The notes under the pieces are model-generated. The model saw nothing but the letters and a program-made list of their open reading frames with translations. It made no database searches and had not been told where the DNA came from. A DNA stretch of 64,000 bases from Bacillus_BE sp042263505 (GTDB taxonomy: Bacteria; Bacillota; Bacilli; Bacillales; Cytobacillaceae). Location: positions 186,001 to 250,000 of the forward strand of contig NZ_JBHKFI010000004.1 of assembly GCF_042263505.1 (NCBI RefSeq). Direction: 5' to 3'. Shown here piece after piece: positions 35,514 to 43,670 of the stretch (the stretch's first letter is position 1; every line of letters starts with the position of its first letter). The translations under genes were made by a program, and so were the position numbers.

Positions 35514-37403
35514 ATGGGCAAAATTATTCAACTGGACGATGCACTTTCGAATAAAATTGCTGCTGGCGAAGTGGTAGAAAGACCAGCCTCTGTAGTCAAG
35601 GAATTGATTGAGAATTCAATTGATGCGGGTAGCACAGTTATTGAAGTGGATGTCGAAGAAGCAGGGTTAGCACAAATTCGAATCGTGGATAATGGGGATG
35701 GCATTGAAGAAGAGGATGTTCTTCTTGCCTTTTCCCGCCACGCCACAAGCAAAATCAAAGATGAGAATGATCTTTTCCGCATTCGCACATTGGGATTCAG
35801 AGGAGAAGCACTTCCAAGTATCGCTTCTGTCTCGAGATTGGAAATGGCCACATCAACAGGTGAAGCCGGAACGAAGGTTGTCATTGAAGGGGGAAAAGTT
35901 CATTCCTTTGAAAAAGCAGCGAGCCGAAAAGGGACAGATATCACCATCTCTGATTTATTCTTTAATACACCGGCACGACTTAAATATATGAAAACGATTC
36001 ATACGGAACTAGGAAATATCACTGATGTGGTTAATCGGTTGGCGTTAGCACATCCAGAGGTATCCATCCGCTTAACCCATAACGGTCGTAAACTGCTCTT
36101 TACAAATGGAAATGGGGATGTTAGACAAGTATTGGCTGCGATTTACGGATTAAGCATTGTGAAAAAAATGGTTCCAATTGATGCCTCTTCTTTGGATTTT
36201 CATATCACCGGATGGTTAGCATTACCGGAAATCACAAGAGCATCACGAAATTATATCTCGACGATGATTAATGGTCGTTTTATTAAAAATTATCCATTAG
36301 TGAAGGCTATTCAAGAAGGGTATCATACCTTGCTTCCAATTGGTCGATACCCGATCGTTTTGATGAATATCGAAATGGATCCAATTTTAGTAGATGTGAA
36401 TGTCCATCCTTCTAAAATGGAGGTTCGCCTCAGCAAGGAGCAGGAATTGAATAGGCTTGTGAGCGAATCGATTAAATCTGTCTTTCAAAAGCAGCAACTA
36501 ATTCCTGCCGGTTTTTCTCAAGAAAAGAAAGAACGACCAAAATCAGAGCAGACGATTCTGAATTTAGATCATATCCCTGTTGAAGATGACGTCCTTTCCT
36601 TGCAAAAACAAGCAAGCAGTCTCTTCATAAAAGAGCCAGAGGTTCATAGCAGGAATGAAGCTTCTATTTTTGAAAAAGAAAAGGTTCAGGATCGTTTCGA
36701 GGAATCATTTGAATTGCCTGATTTCGGGGCCTTTGATCTAGAAGACATTCATGATAGAGGGGAAGAGCAAAAAAACGGTGAGGAGGTTTTACTCGCGGAA
36801 TTGGGGGCAAAGGATTCCTCCCGGGTACCTCCACTTTATCCAATTGGACAGATGCATGGAACCTATATCTTCGCGCAAAATGAACGCGGGCTTTATATTA
36901 TCGATCAGCACGCGGCCCAGGAACGGATCAAATATGAATTTTTTAAAGAAAAGGTAGGAGAAACGATCCAAGAACTGCAAGAATTACTTGTCCCATTAAC
37001 CTTTGAATACTCAACTGATGAAACCTTGAGAATTAATGAAGCAAGAGAAGAGCTTGAAAAGGTTGGGGTTTATTTAGAGCCATTCGGATTTAATAGTTTT
37101 ATTGTTCGTTCTCATCCAACCTGGTTTCCAAAGGGGGAAGAGAAAGAAGTCATCGAAGACATGATTGAGCAGCTTTTATCAATGAAAAAGGTGGACGTGA
37201 AGAAGTTAAGAGAAGAAGCAGCTATTATGATGAGCTGCAAAGGTTCCATCAAGGCTAACCGACATTTGCGTAATGATGAAATTCAAGCATTATTAGATGA
37301 ATTGCGACAAACAACCGACCCCTTTACCTGTCCGCATGGAAGACCGATTATTATTCATTATTCTACCTATGATATGGAGAAGATGTTTAAGCGCGTGATG
37401 TAG
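35514..37403 (+). CDS. mutL: DNA mismatch repair endonuclease MutL
   Basis: A 629-residue GHKL ATPase (ENSIDAGS, VDNGDGIEEED, RATSK-type RHATSKI, GFRGEALPSIASV) with a C-terminal endonuclease: DQHAAQERIKYE from about 464, SCKGSIKANRHL, and CPHGRP near the end, all metal-site motifs of nicking MutL proteins. Together with MutS it corrects replication errors. Its last 41 bases also act as one end of an integrated element: a degenerate second copy lies at 40263-40302. Confidence 0.97.
   Translation: MGKIIQLDDALSNKIAAGEVVERPASVVKELIENSIDAGSTVIEVDVEEAGLAQIRIVDNGDGIEEEDVLLAFSRHATSKIKDENDLFRIRTLGFRGEALPSIASVSRLEMATSTGEAGTKVVIEGGKVHSFEKAASRKGTDITISDLFFNTPARLKYMKTIHTELGNITDVVNRLALAHPEVSIRLTHNGRKLLFTNGNGDVRQVLAAIYGLSIVKKMVPIDASSLDFHITGWLALPEITRASRNYISTMINGRFIKNYPLVKAIQEGYHTLLPIGRYPIVLMNIEMDPILVDVNVHPSKMEVRLSKEQELNRLVSESIKSVFQKQQLIPAGFSQEKKERPKSEQTILNLDHIPVEDDVLSLQKQASSLFIKEPEVHSRNEASIFEKEKVQDRFEESFELPDFGAFDLEDIHDRGEEQKNGEEVLLAELGAKDSSRVPPLYPIGQMHGTYIFAQNERGLYIIDQHAAQERIKYEFFKEKVGETIQELQELLVPLTFEYSTDETLRINEAREELEKVGVYLEPFGFNSFIVRSHPTWFPKGEEKEVIEDMIEQLLSMKKVDVKKLREEAAIMMSCKGSIKANRHLRNDEIQALLDELRQTTDPFTCPHGRPIIIHYSTYDMEKMFKRVM
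37363..37403. other. Attachment site (attL-like): 3' end of mutL
   Basis: The last 41 bases of mutL, from CTACCTATGATATGG to GCGCGTGATGTAG, recur with about 36 identities and one deletion at 40263-40302. An integrase remnant begins 43 bases after the stop codon. This fits site-specific integration that restored the mutL end. Confidence 0.7.
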
Positions 37404-37445
37404 AGGAGTTCCTGGCGTATCTAAACCTCTTTTGGCCACTTTAGT

Positions 37446-37754
37446 TCAATACGCTTCTAAATTAAGGTGATTTTCTGTTTCATATTTCTTTGTTATATGA
37501 ACATATACATTGGCGGTCATGTTCACACTAGCATGTCCTAATCGATTACTCATAAATTTAATATCTGCACCCCTTTCTAAAAGCATGATAACGTGAGTAT
37601 AACGTTATCCATGTGGAGTAATGTGGTGCAGATTTGTTTTTGATAAGATAGAATCAATAGCTTTATTTACTCCGAATTCACTTATTTCTTTACTTCTTGG
37701 GAAGGCTATTAAATATTCTGATTGCCGGTAATCTTTGCATATTTTTATTTGTTC
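37446..37754 (-). pseudogene. Tyrosine recombinase (integrase) remnant
   Basis: Minus-strand translation gives a recombinase C-terminus: LHHITPHG, stop, RYTHVIMLLERGADIKFMSN, RLGHASVNMTANVYVH. This covers the family's box II with H-x-x-R replaced by a stop at the arginine region, LGH, and the part holding the catalytic tyrosine (ANVYVHI). Another stop lies at its N-terminal end, so most of the gene is lost. It points toward mutL, the usual orientation for an integrase next to its attachment site. Bases 37755-38122 hold no recognisable gene. Confidence 0.85.
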
Positions 37755-38122
37755 TTATTCTGCTCAGGTATTTTCCTGCTTGTTAAAATTCTGTTGCTTA
37801 TTAAGAAGCTGATTCAATCTATCCCGTTTTTGGTAATGCCCTCAAAAAGAGCTTCTTTAAATTCTTGTATTTGTAATTTCAAATATTGCTTCTTTGAGAG
37901 CAAGGTATCTGTGGTGAAAGTGTGGTTTTGGGTAACAGGAAATCTTGCTCTCAAATATTACAATAACCAGTTTTTGTTATTACTATACCATGTGTGAGTT
38001 TTAGACCTTTGGGATTTTTCCTATCTCTACTTGAGTTTGTGGGTATACTTGTTCAATAACTTTTTGAAAACCATAGTTCATCAATGCATCTGCGTATATT
38101 AAAAGGAAGAAATAAGTAAATA

Positions 38123-38157
38123 AAAAACAAGCATTTTTTAATGAAATGCTTGTTTTA
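38123..38157 (-). terminator. Terminator of the DUF1232 gene
   Basis: AAACAAGCATTT and AAATGCTTGTTT pair; reading on the minus strand the stem is followed by TTTTTA. It overlaps the stop codon. Confidence 0.8.
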
Positions 38158-38536
38158 CAAGTTTATAAACCCAAACAGCAAGTAATATCCAAGTTAGTAT
38201 AAAAAGAATGCCAACAAACCAATTTTTAGGCTTTCCATTCTTTTTCATCTCTTCAGCTTTTTCTCTATTGTCTTCTATGATATGTTGTGGAATTAATTTT
38301 AGGGCCAATGAGATACCAAGAGGGACAATGACTAAATCATCTAAATATCCTAAAACCGGTATGAAATCTGGAATTAAATCAATTGGGCTAAACGCATAGG
38401 CTACAACACAAATTGCGATAACTTTTGCATACCATGGTGTTCTTTTGTCTCTTTGGGACAGGTATAGCACGAAAAGATTTTGTTTTAATTTTCTTGCATA
38501 ACTCTTGAGCTTAGATAATTTACTGTCATTGTTCAT
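38138..38536 (-). CDS. DUF1232 (YkvA-type) membrane protein
   Basis: A 132-residue protein with the DUF1232 signature SPIDLIPDFIPVLGYLDDL at about residues 50-68, one hydrophobic segment before it and a C-terminal membrane helix (WFVGILFILTWILLAVWVY). The family has no firm function; YkvA is the B. subtilis member. It lies inside the element bounded by the mutL-end repeats and is the only gene there on this strand besides the integrase remnant. Ribosome site GGGAGG before ATG, so it seems intact. Confidence 0.85.
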   Translation of the reverse strand: MNNDSKLSKLKSYARKLKQNLFVLYLSQRDKRTPWYAKVIAICVVAYAFSPIDLIPDFIPVLGYLDDLVIVPLGISLALKLIPQHIIEDNREKAEEMKKNGKPKNWFVGILFILTWILLAVWVYKLVKQAFH

Positions 38537-38614
38537 GTCAAACCTCCCATTTACACATATTATAAAGTAAATAATGGGAAATAAAAATATGGTGTCAGAG
38601 TACGATAATTTACC

Positions 38615-38782
38615 TCAATAAATGAAAAGCAAGGCTATTCCCTACTTAGCCGCCTGCAGCATGAAATAAGCGGGCTTGTTCCAGTTGAACCAGAAGGTGG
38701 AAAGGTAGCCAGGGCAAATGTTGTTTCTCCTTTTGCGGAAGCAGGAAATGTTGATCTTCCCCATCCTAACCAATGCCTGTAG
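38615..38782 (+). pseudogene. Phage terminase large-subunit fragment
   Basis: One frame reads INEKQGYSLLSRLQHEISGL, VPVEPEGGKVARANVVSPFA and EAGNVDLPHPNQ before a stop. This is the C-terminal nuclease portion of a phage terminase large subunit (family pattern: ..VPVxPxGGKxxRAxAVSPxxEAGNVYLPHP). Only about 55 codons remain with no start. It shows that the element after mutL was a prophage or carried phage genes. Confidence 0.8.
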
Positions 38783-38894
38783 GTAAATGATTTCATATAG
38801 CAATATGTTGTGGATTAAAACACATATAAATATGGTCCACTGGTTATTTTAACAATAAAAGGGGAAATGACCATTAATAAAGGGATGATGTTCT

Positions 38895-39389
38895 ATGACT
38901 ATCAAAATTCAAAGATTGGTTAATATTGCTCTGATTTTATTGACTTGGTTAACACTCCCTTTTATGGGGGGGCGTAATTTAAAAAGATTTCTTCCTGCTA
39001 CCATTATTATTGTCCTTTTTGAAATTATAAACGGAATGATTGGAAAAAGACGTCATTGGTGGTTTTTTTATAACAAGCCACAATCACATTTATTTGGGGA
39101 ATTTCCATATTATATTGGACCATTTTTTGTAAATTCACTTTGGATATTAAAATGGACGTTTGGAAATTTTAAAAAGTTTTTATTATTCAATGCGATTCTT
39201 AATTTTACCTTTGCTTTTCTGATATCAAGATTTTCAAGGAAAATAAAATATTGGTCATTAGATAGAATAAATGAATTTCAGTTTTTCCTTTATTATTTTT
39301 ATAAAGCATTAATATTATATGGGGTTCAAATCCTATTTGAACGATTTTATTCGCAGAAAGCTAAAAGAAAATTTTTTGGGATTAATTAG
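38895..39389 (+). CDS. CBO0543-like multi-pass membrane protein
   Basis: A 164-residue protein with four or five hydrophobic stretches and aromatic-rich loops (RRHWWFFYNKP, GEFPYYIGPFFVNSLWILK). The pattern recalls the CBO0543 family of uncharacterised Bacillota membrane proteins; this is from memory and not certain. No catalytic motif. Located within the mutL-end element, with a hairpin downstream. Confidence 0.65.
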   Translation: MTIKIQRLVNIALILLTWLTLPFMGGRNLKRFLPATIIIVLFEIINGMIGKRRHWWFFYNKPQSHLFGEFPYYIGPFFVNSLWILKWTFGNFKKFLLFNAILNFTFAFLISRFSRKIKYWSLDRINEFQFFLYYFYKALILYGVQILFERFYSQKAKRKFFGIN

Positions 39390-39398
39390 ATAGGTTGA

Positions 39399-39425
39399 GG
39401 CCAACAGTTATATGTTGGCTTTAGT
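39399..39425 (+). terminator. Hairpin after the CBO0543-like gene
   Basis: GCCAACA-GTTATA-TGTTGGC followed by TTTA; modest T tract. Confidence 0.55.
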
Positions 39426-39501
39426 GCCGTATTCGAAGAATAAACACCACAAACCCCACTAATTAGTTGGTGTAATTTTTATGCCTATAAGAACTCATCA
39501 T

Positions 39502-39529
39502 GTTCTGAGCCGATCGGGACTATTTTTAT
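39502..39529. repeat. 28-bp direct repeat, left copy
   Basis: GTTCTGAGCCGATCGGGACT then ATTTTTAT; matches the copy at 40109 with three differences. Contains the palindrome CCGATCGG followed by a T run. Confidence 0.75.
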
Positions 39530-39631
39530 AGAAAGAAGGTTAGTCAAACAGTTGGAAATCATTTTCCCCCATACACTTAATTTATTGTAGTATAATCTTA
39601 TACAATAAGTAAAAAGCAAGGGTGTGAGAAT

Positions 39632-40054
39632 GTGAAATTCCTCAAATATTTATTCATATTGATTATTGTACTGGGTATTCTTGGTTATGGTATCTACTAT
39701 TTTGGAACTAATATAGCATCTGAAAAGGTAATGAGTATCGTTTCAACTGAATTAGAGGATAGTGGTCAAAAAGAAGAACTTAAACAGACTATTGAAAAGG
39801 ATCCAGAATTAAAAGCTTTTATAGAAGATGCTGATAATGTAGATGAGTCCAAATTACCATTTACTACAAAGGAAGAAGCAACAAGAGTTTTAGTAAAAAA
39901 ACTTGGAATCTCAGAAATTAAAGATATTCAAACAAAAGTACAAAAAGGAACAATTTCAAAAAAGGAAGTATATCAGGAAATTAAAGGTAAATTAACAGAC
40001 GATGAAATACAAGCTTTGAAATTAATAGCGTACAAAGAATTATATAAAAAGTGA
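39632..40054 (+). CDS. Small membrane-anchored protein, unknown
   Basis: A 140-residue protein with one N-terminal membrane helix (FLKYLFILIIVLGILGYGIYY) and an acidic, helical soluble part of about 110 residues. The end (KLTDDEIQALKLIAYKELYK) looks like a helix bundle. No lipobox or known domain. GTG start after AAGGGTGTGAG. The gene is bracketed by the two GCCGATCGG repeats and has its own terminator, as if it were a small cassette within the element. I do not recognise its function. Confidence 0.7.
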   Translation: MKFLKYLFILIIVLGILGYGIYYFGTNIASEKVMSIVSTELEDSGQKEELKQTIEKDPELKAFIEDADNVDESKLPFTTKEEATRVLVKKLGISEIKDIQTKVQKGTISKKEVYQEIKGKLTDDEIQALKLIAYKELYKK

Positions 40055-40059
40055 GATTA

Positions 40060-40087
40060 AAAGAGAGTTTTGATGCTCTCTTTTTAT
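40060..40087 (+). terminator. Terminator of the small membrane-protein gene
   Basis: AAGAGAG-TTTTGATG-CTCTCTT followed by TTTAT. Confidence 0.8.
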
Positions 40088-40108
40088 ATTTCATAATGAT
40101 ATTAATTT

Positions 40109-40136
40109 GTTCCGAGCCGATCGGGGCCATTTTTAT
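40109..40136. repeat. 28-bp direct repeat, right copy
   Basis: GTTCCGAGCCGATCGGGGCC then ATTTTTAT; partner of the copy at 39502, 607 bases away. Confidence 0.75.
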
Positions 40137-40262
40137 CCTTGCATTATTTTAGTGTGAATTTTTTGGAAAATCACCTATTTTCTTTTACACCAAGTACATC
40201 ACTGAAAGTAGCTTCTTTTATATTGTTTTCTTATATTTAATCTAATATTAGGCTTGTATGCA

Positions 40263-40302
40263 CTACCTATGGTATGGAAAGATGCTGAAACGCGTGATGT
40301 AG
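40263..40302. other. Attachment site (attR-like): degenerate mutL 3' end
   Basis: CTACCTATGGTATGGAAAGA and GCTGAAACGCGTGATGTAG copy the end of mutL, one base shorter. Allowing that deletion it still codes for TY-MEKM-KRVM and stop. It is best read as the old mutL terminus displaced by the insertion. Confidence 0.7.
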
Positions 40303-40335
40303 CCTAAATACATGTTTTCCTTTTTTACAAAAAAA

Positions 40336-40364
40336 TAATCCGGCACCTACAAACCGGATCATTC
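40336..40364. repeat. Hairpin downstream of the element
   Basis: ATCCGG-10 bases-CCGGAT. The A run on its left makes it look like a minus-strand terminator, although the nearest minus-strand gene is far downstream. The rest of 40303-40594 shows no gene. Confidence 0.5.
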
Positions 40365-40594
40365 AACATATGTTAAAAAAAGGGGGTGTGTGAAAAAGTG
40401 TTTTCACTAGCACATCTTTATCCTACAAAATAAAAATGAAAAAACTATGAAAAAATGATTAAGTTTTTAATAAAATTTCATATGAATCAAATAAGTAGAC
40501 CAAATGAAATTTAATGAGCACATGCCAATAAGGGTTCCATAACCATTTCCTATCCTTTATATTTGAAGTAGAAAGAGTGAATGGAGGTGTTCAC

Positions 40595-41044
40595 TTGATT
40601 GCTTTTAGTATGGCTTTAGGAATTGTACCGATTATTTTCATTATTTTTGTTATTGCTTATGCAGTGAAGTATAAAGAAAAAGGAGATGAGAATGTGTTCC
40701 GAAATTTATACATGTATTTGGTCTTATTTGCGACATTAATGATGGTTATTGGCGGAGGAATCTCCATTTTTATGGCGGCCGCGGATTTAGTCAGTCCAAC
40801 CTCTTATTACCAAAGTTATTCTGATTTTAAGCTAGTCAGATTGTCTGATAAGGCAGGAAATACAGAAACAAATCTTACAGAACAACAATTACGGTCAGAA
40901 TATGATCAATTACAAAAGGATGAAAAACAAAGACAGCAGCAAAATGCAAAGAATCAATTGATCAAAAGCTTAGGATTTATTGTGATTCCATTACCAATCT
41001 TTCTTTACTTTAATCGCAAACGAAGAACAATTGTTAATGAATGA
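40595..41044 (+). CDS. Conserved membrane protein, unknown
   Basis: A 149-residue protein with two N-terminal membrane helices (IAFSMALGIVPIIFIIFVIA; VLFATLMMVIGGGISIFMAA), a Gln/Lys/Asp-rich middle and a third helix near the C-terminus (LGFIVIPLPIFLYF). I prefer the TTG at 40595 because GGAGGTG lies nine bases before it; an ATG at 40577 is in frame but has only a poor site. No recognised domain. Confidence 0.75.
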   Translation: MIAFSMALGIVPIIFIIFVIAYAVKYKEKGDENVFRNLYMYLVLFATLMMVIGGGISIFMAAADLVSPTSYYQSYSDFKLVRLSDKAGNTETNLTEQQLRSEYDQLQKDEKQRQQQNAKNQLIKSLGFIVIPLPIFLYFNRKRRTIVNE

Positions 41045-41046
41045 GG

Positions 41047-41088
41047 AAAGCTCTGAGCTGGTAACTCGACCAGCTCAGCTCTTTTTAT
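41047..41088 (+). terminator. Terminator between the convergent genes
   Basis: AGCTCTGAGCTGGT-AACTCG-ACCAGCTCAGCT plus CTTTTT. It covers the end of the opposing mreBH gene. Confidence 0.88.
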
Positions 41089-42079
41089 TTAAGGTGTTAA
41101 TATATTTTAAAGCTTCCCCTGTTCCAATCGCAACAGATTCTAACGGACTTGGTGCAAGTTGAACGGGAACATCAATTTCTCCGCTAATCCATTCTTGCAG
41201 ACCATTTAAGAGCGCTCCTCCGCCTGTTAAAATAATACCGCGATCAACGATATCACCACTTAACTCAGCAGGGCTGTCCTCTAAAGTCATGCGAATGGTC
41301 TCGAGAATTTGCGACAAGGAATCTTTTATGGCACGATAAATTTCTGTTGAGGTCAATTCGATTGTTTTGGGAAGTCCCGTTAATAAATCTCTTCCACGGA
41401 TAGGGAGCGAAAGCGGCTCGTGATCCTGCAGGGCATGACCGATTTCCATCTTTATTTTCTCTGCCGTATGTTCGCCAATCAAAATATTATAGGTTTTTCG
41501 AACATAGTTGATAATATCTTCATCCAGGTGATCCCCGCCAAAGCGTAATGAATGACAGGCTACGACTCCGCCAAAGGAAATAATCGAAACTTCTGTTGAG
41601 CCGCCACCTATATCGACAATGACATTGGCGACCGGTTCATCGACCGGAAGCCCTGCCCCTATAGCAGCAGCAACAGATTCTTCAATGAGATGAACCTTCT
41701 TCGCTCCGGCATTTCGAACCGCATCTTGAATCGCTCTTCTATCCACACTCGTTGATCCTGATGGAGTGCAGACAATCACGTTTGGTTTGCGAATGGCAAA
41801 TCCCAGTTTTTTTGAAGCATTTTTTAATATAACCCTGAGCATATTGGTGGTCATATCATAATCAGCGATTACTCCATTCTTCAAGGGTCTGATGACTTTG
41901 ATTTTTTCAGGAGTTTTGCCAATCATTTCTTTTGCCTCATGACCTACAGCAACAATTTTATTCGTTCCCGTTTCAATCGCGACAACGGATGGTTCATTGA
42001 TCGCTACTCCTTTATTTTTACTATATACCAATATATTGGCTGTTCCTAAGTCTATTCCGATATTTGAAGTTGAAAACAT
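41075..42079 (-). CDS. mreBH: MreB-like actin homologue MreBH
   Basis: A 334-residue bacterial actin that guides lateral wall growth. Actin-fold motifs: phosphate 1 IGIDLGTANILVY, connect 1 (LIEESVAAAIGAGLPV), phosphate 2 VIVDIGGGSTEVSII, adenosine motif DRGIILTGGGALLNGL. The sequence FSTSNIGIDLGTANILVYSK is closer to MreBH than to MreB or Mbl. I start at the ATG at 42079 behind AGGTGGG; upstream in-frame ATGs at 42082 and 42139 are possible. In B. subtilis mreBH controls LytE positioning. Confidence 0.9.
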   Translation of the reverse strand: MFSTSNIGIDLGTANILVYSKNKGVAINEPSVVAIETGTNKIVAVGHEAKEMIGKTPEKIKVIRPLKNGVIADYDMTTNMLRVILKNASKKLGFAIRKPNVIVCTPSGSTSVDRRAIQDAVRNAGAKKVHLIEESVAAAIGAGLPVDEPVANVIVDIGGGSTEVSIISFGGVVACHSLRFGGDHLDEDIINYVRKTYNILIGEHTAEKIKMEIGHALQDHEPLSLPIRGRDLLTGLPKTIELTSTEIYRAIKDSLSQILETIRMTLEDSPAELSGDIVDRGIILTGGGALLNGLQEWISGEIDVPVQLAPSPLESVAIGTGEALKYINTLNKKS

Positions 42080-42345
42080 CATTGTCCCACCTATTCTAAT
42101 TATTAATGTACAAGAATAATTTTCTGTCCTAAACTTCATCTTTTGGGGGTATTGACCTGAGTTGTAAAGAACTCGTAATGCCTGTAATTTTTCAGAGGAT
42201 TGGTAATAAAGAAATATTGATTTACTTGATTAGAAAATTTGAAAGTGGGAATAATGCATAGATGTTTAACTGCTTTTTTTAATTATGTTATGATTTATCC
42301 GACCATGGTAAGATGTCATTATAGTATTTTGTTGAAGAAAGCAGT

Positions 42346-43317
42346 GTGAAGATCTTGAGTCATAAGGAAAAATTATTGGTGATTATTGGTCCCACGGCCG
42401 TTGGAAAAACAAAGCTAAGTATCGAATTAGCGAAAAAATACAATGGGGAAATAATCAGTGGCGATTCGATGCAGATTTATAAAGGGATGGATATCGGAAC
42501 GGCTAAGATCAAAGTAGAAGAAATGGAAGGAATTATCCACCATTTAATCGATATTAAACAGCCTGAAGAGTCGTTTTCTGTTGCAGAATTTCAAGAGCTA
42601 GTTCGAGCCAAAATTACCGAAATCACGAGCAGAGGGAAACTGCCGATGATTGTTGGGGGAACAGGCCTTTATATTCAAGCCTGTATTTATGATTACCATT
42701 TTTCGGACGCACCATCAGATGAAGGTTTTCGAGAAGAATTAGAGAGTAGAGCTCAAGTAGAAGGAAATGAAATTCTTTATCAGGAATTACAGAAAGTGGA
42801 TCCGCTTAGTGCCGAAAGAATTCATCCCAATAACGTACGACGTGTGATTCGGGCATTAGAAATTTTCCATTGTACAGGAAAAACGATGCAGGAATTTCAG
42901 GAACAGCAGAGACCCGGATTATTCTATGACGTAGCCTTAATTGGACTCACGATGGAGCGGGAATTGTTATATGAGCGCATAAATTTGCGTGTGGATCAGA
43001 TGGTTTCTGAAGGGCTAATAGAAGAAGTAAAGCAATTATATGATCATGGTTTGCGCCAATGTCAATCGATTCAAGCGATCGGCTACAAAGAGCTTTACGA
43101 ATTCTTGGATGGTCGTGTTCTATTGCCGGAAGCGATTGAAAATTTAAAGCAAAATTCCAGACGCTATGCCAAAAGGCAATTAACCTGGTTTCGCAATAAA
43201 ATGGATGTGAAGTGGTTTGATATGTCAGTTGCCATTGAAAAACAACTGTTTGATAAAAAAATTGCGGAAATTTCATCCTATATTGAAGGAAAGCTCGAGA
43301 TAAAATCGAATACATAG
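42346..43317 (+). CDS. miaA: tRNA dimethylallyltransferase MiaA
   Basis: A 323-residue enzyme that adds the dimethylallyl group to A37 of tRNAs reading UNN codons; MiaB then adds methylthio. P-loop GPTAVGKT at 15-22, SGDSMQIYKGMDIGTAK, GGTGLYIQA and the C-terminal RRYAKRQLTWFRN. Start taken as the GTG at 42346; a TTG at 42355 is also possible, and the ribosome site (GAAGAAAG) is weak. Hfq follows after 28 bases, as in many bacteria. Confidence 0.95.
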   Translation: MKILSHKEKLLVIIGPTAVGKTKLSIELAKKYNGEIISGDSMQIYKGMDIGTAKIKVEEMEGIIHHLIDIKQPEESFSVAEFQELVRAKITEITSRGKLPMIVGGTGLYIQACIYDYHFSDAPSDEGFREELESRAQVEGNEILYQELQKVDPLSAERIHPNNVRRVIRALEIFHCTGKTMQEFQEQQRPGLFYDVALIGLTMERELLYERINLRVDQMVSEGLIEEVKQLYDHGLRQCQSIQAIGYKELYEFLDGRVLLPEAIENLKQNSRRYAKRQLTWFRNKMDVKWFDMSVAIEKQLFDKKIAEISSYIEGKLEIKSNT

Positions 43318-43345
43318 TAATAGAGATAAAAGAGGAGGATTTTGT

Positions 43346-43582
43346 ATGAAACAACCCATTAATATTCAGGACCAATATTTAAATCAATTACGTAAAGATG
43401 GAACAAATGTGACGGTTTTCTTATTAAATGGTTTTCAATTGAGAGGCCAAATAAAAGGTTTTGATAATTTCACTGTTCTTTTTGAATCTGAAGGTAAGCA
43501 ACAGCTTGTCTATAAACACGCCATTTCAACATTTGCACCACAAAGAAATGTTCAAATTGATTTAGAAGGTCAACAAGCTTAA
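43346..43582 (+). CDS. hfq: RNA-binding protein Hfq
   Basis: A 78-residue Sm-like hexameric RNA chaperone. Sm1 (NVTVFLLNGFQLRGQIKGFD) and the YKHAIST Sm2 motif are intact. Short C-terminal tail typical of Bacillus. GAGGAGG site. Likely co-transcribed with miaA. Confidence 0.97.
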   Translation: MKQPINIQDQYLNQLRKDGTNVTVFLLNGFQLRGQIKGFDNFTVLFESEGKQQLVYKHAISTFAPQRNVQIDLEGQQA

Positions 43583-43621
43583 TCGTCGCTTATTTTTTTG
43601 ATAAAATTCTCTATTATAAAA

Positions 43622-43660
43622 GGATAAGAGGTCTCAGTTGAAAAGGGACCTCTTTATCAT
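43622..43660. terminator. Hairpin between hfq and spoVK (convergent)
   Basis: GATAAGAGGTC pairs with GACCTCTTTATC. T tracts on both sides are short; it probably serves both genes. Confidence 0.7.
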
Positions 43661-43670
43661 GAGTACTTCT

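Noticed and set aside
37722..37997. 91-codon frame opposite the integrase remnant
   Set aside because: Hydrophobic AT-rich translation with no ribosome site, lying against a recombinase remnant on the other strand.
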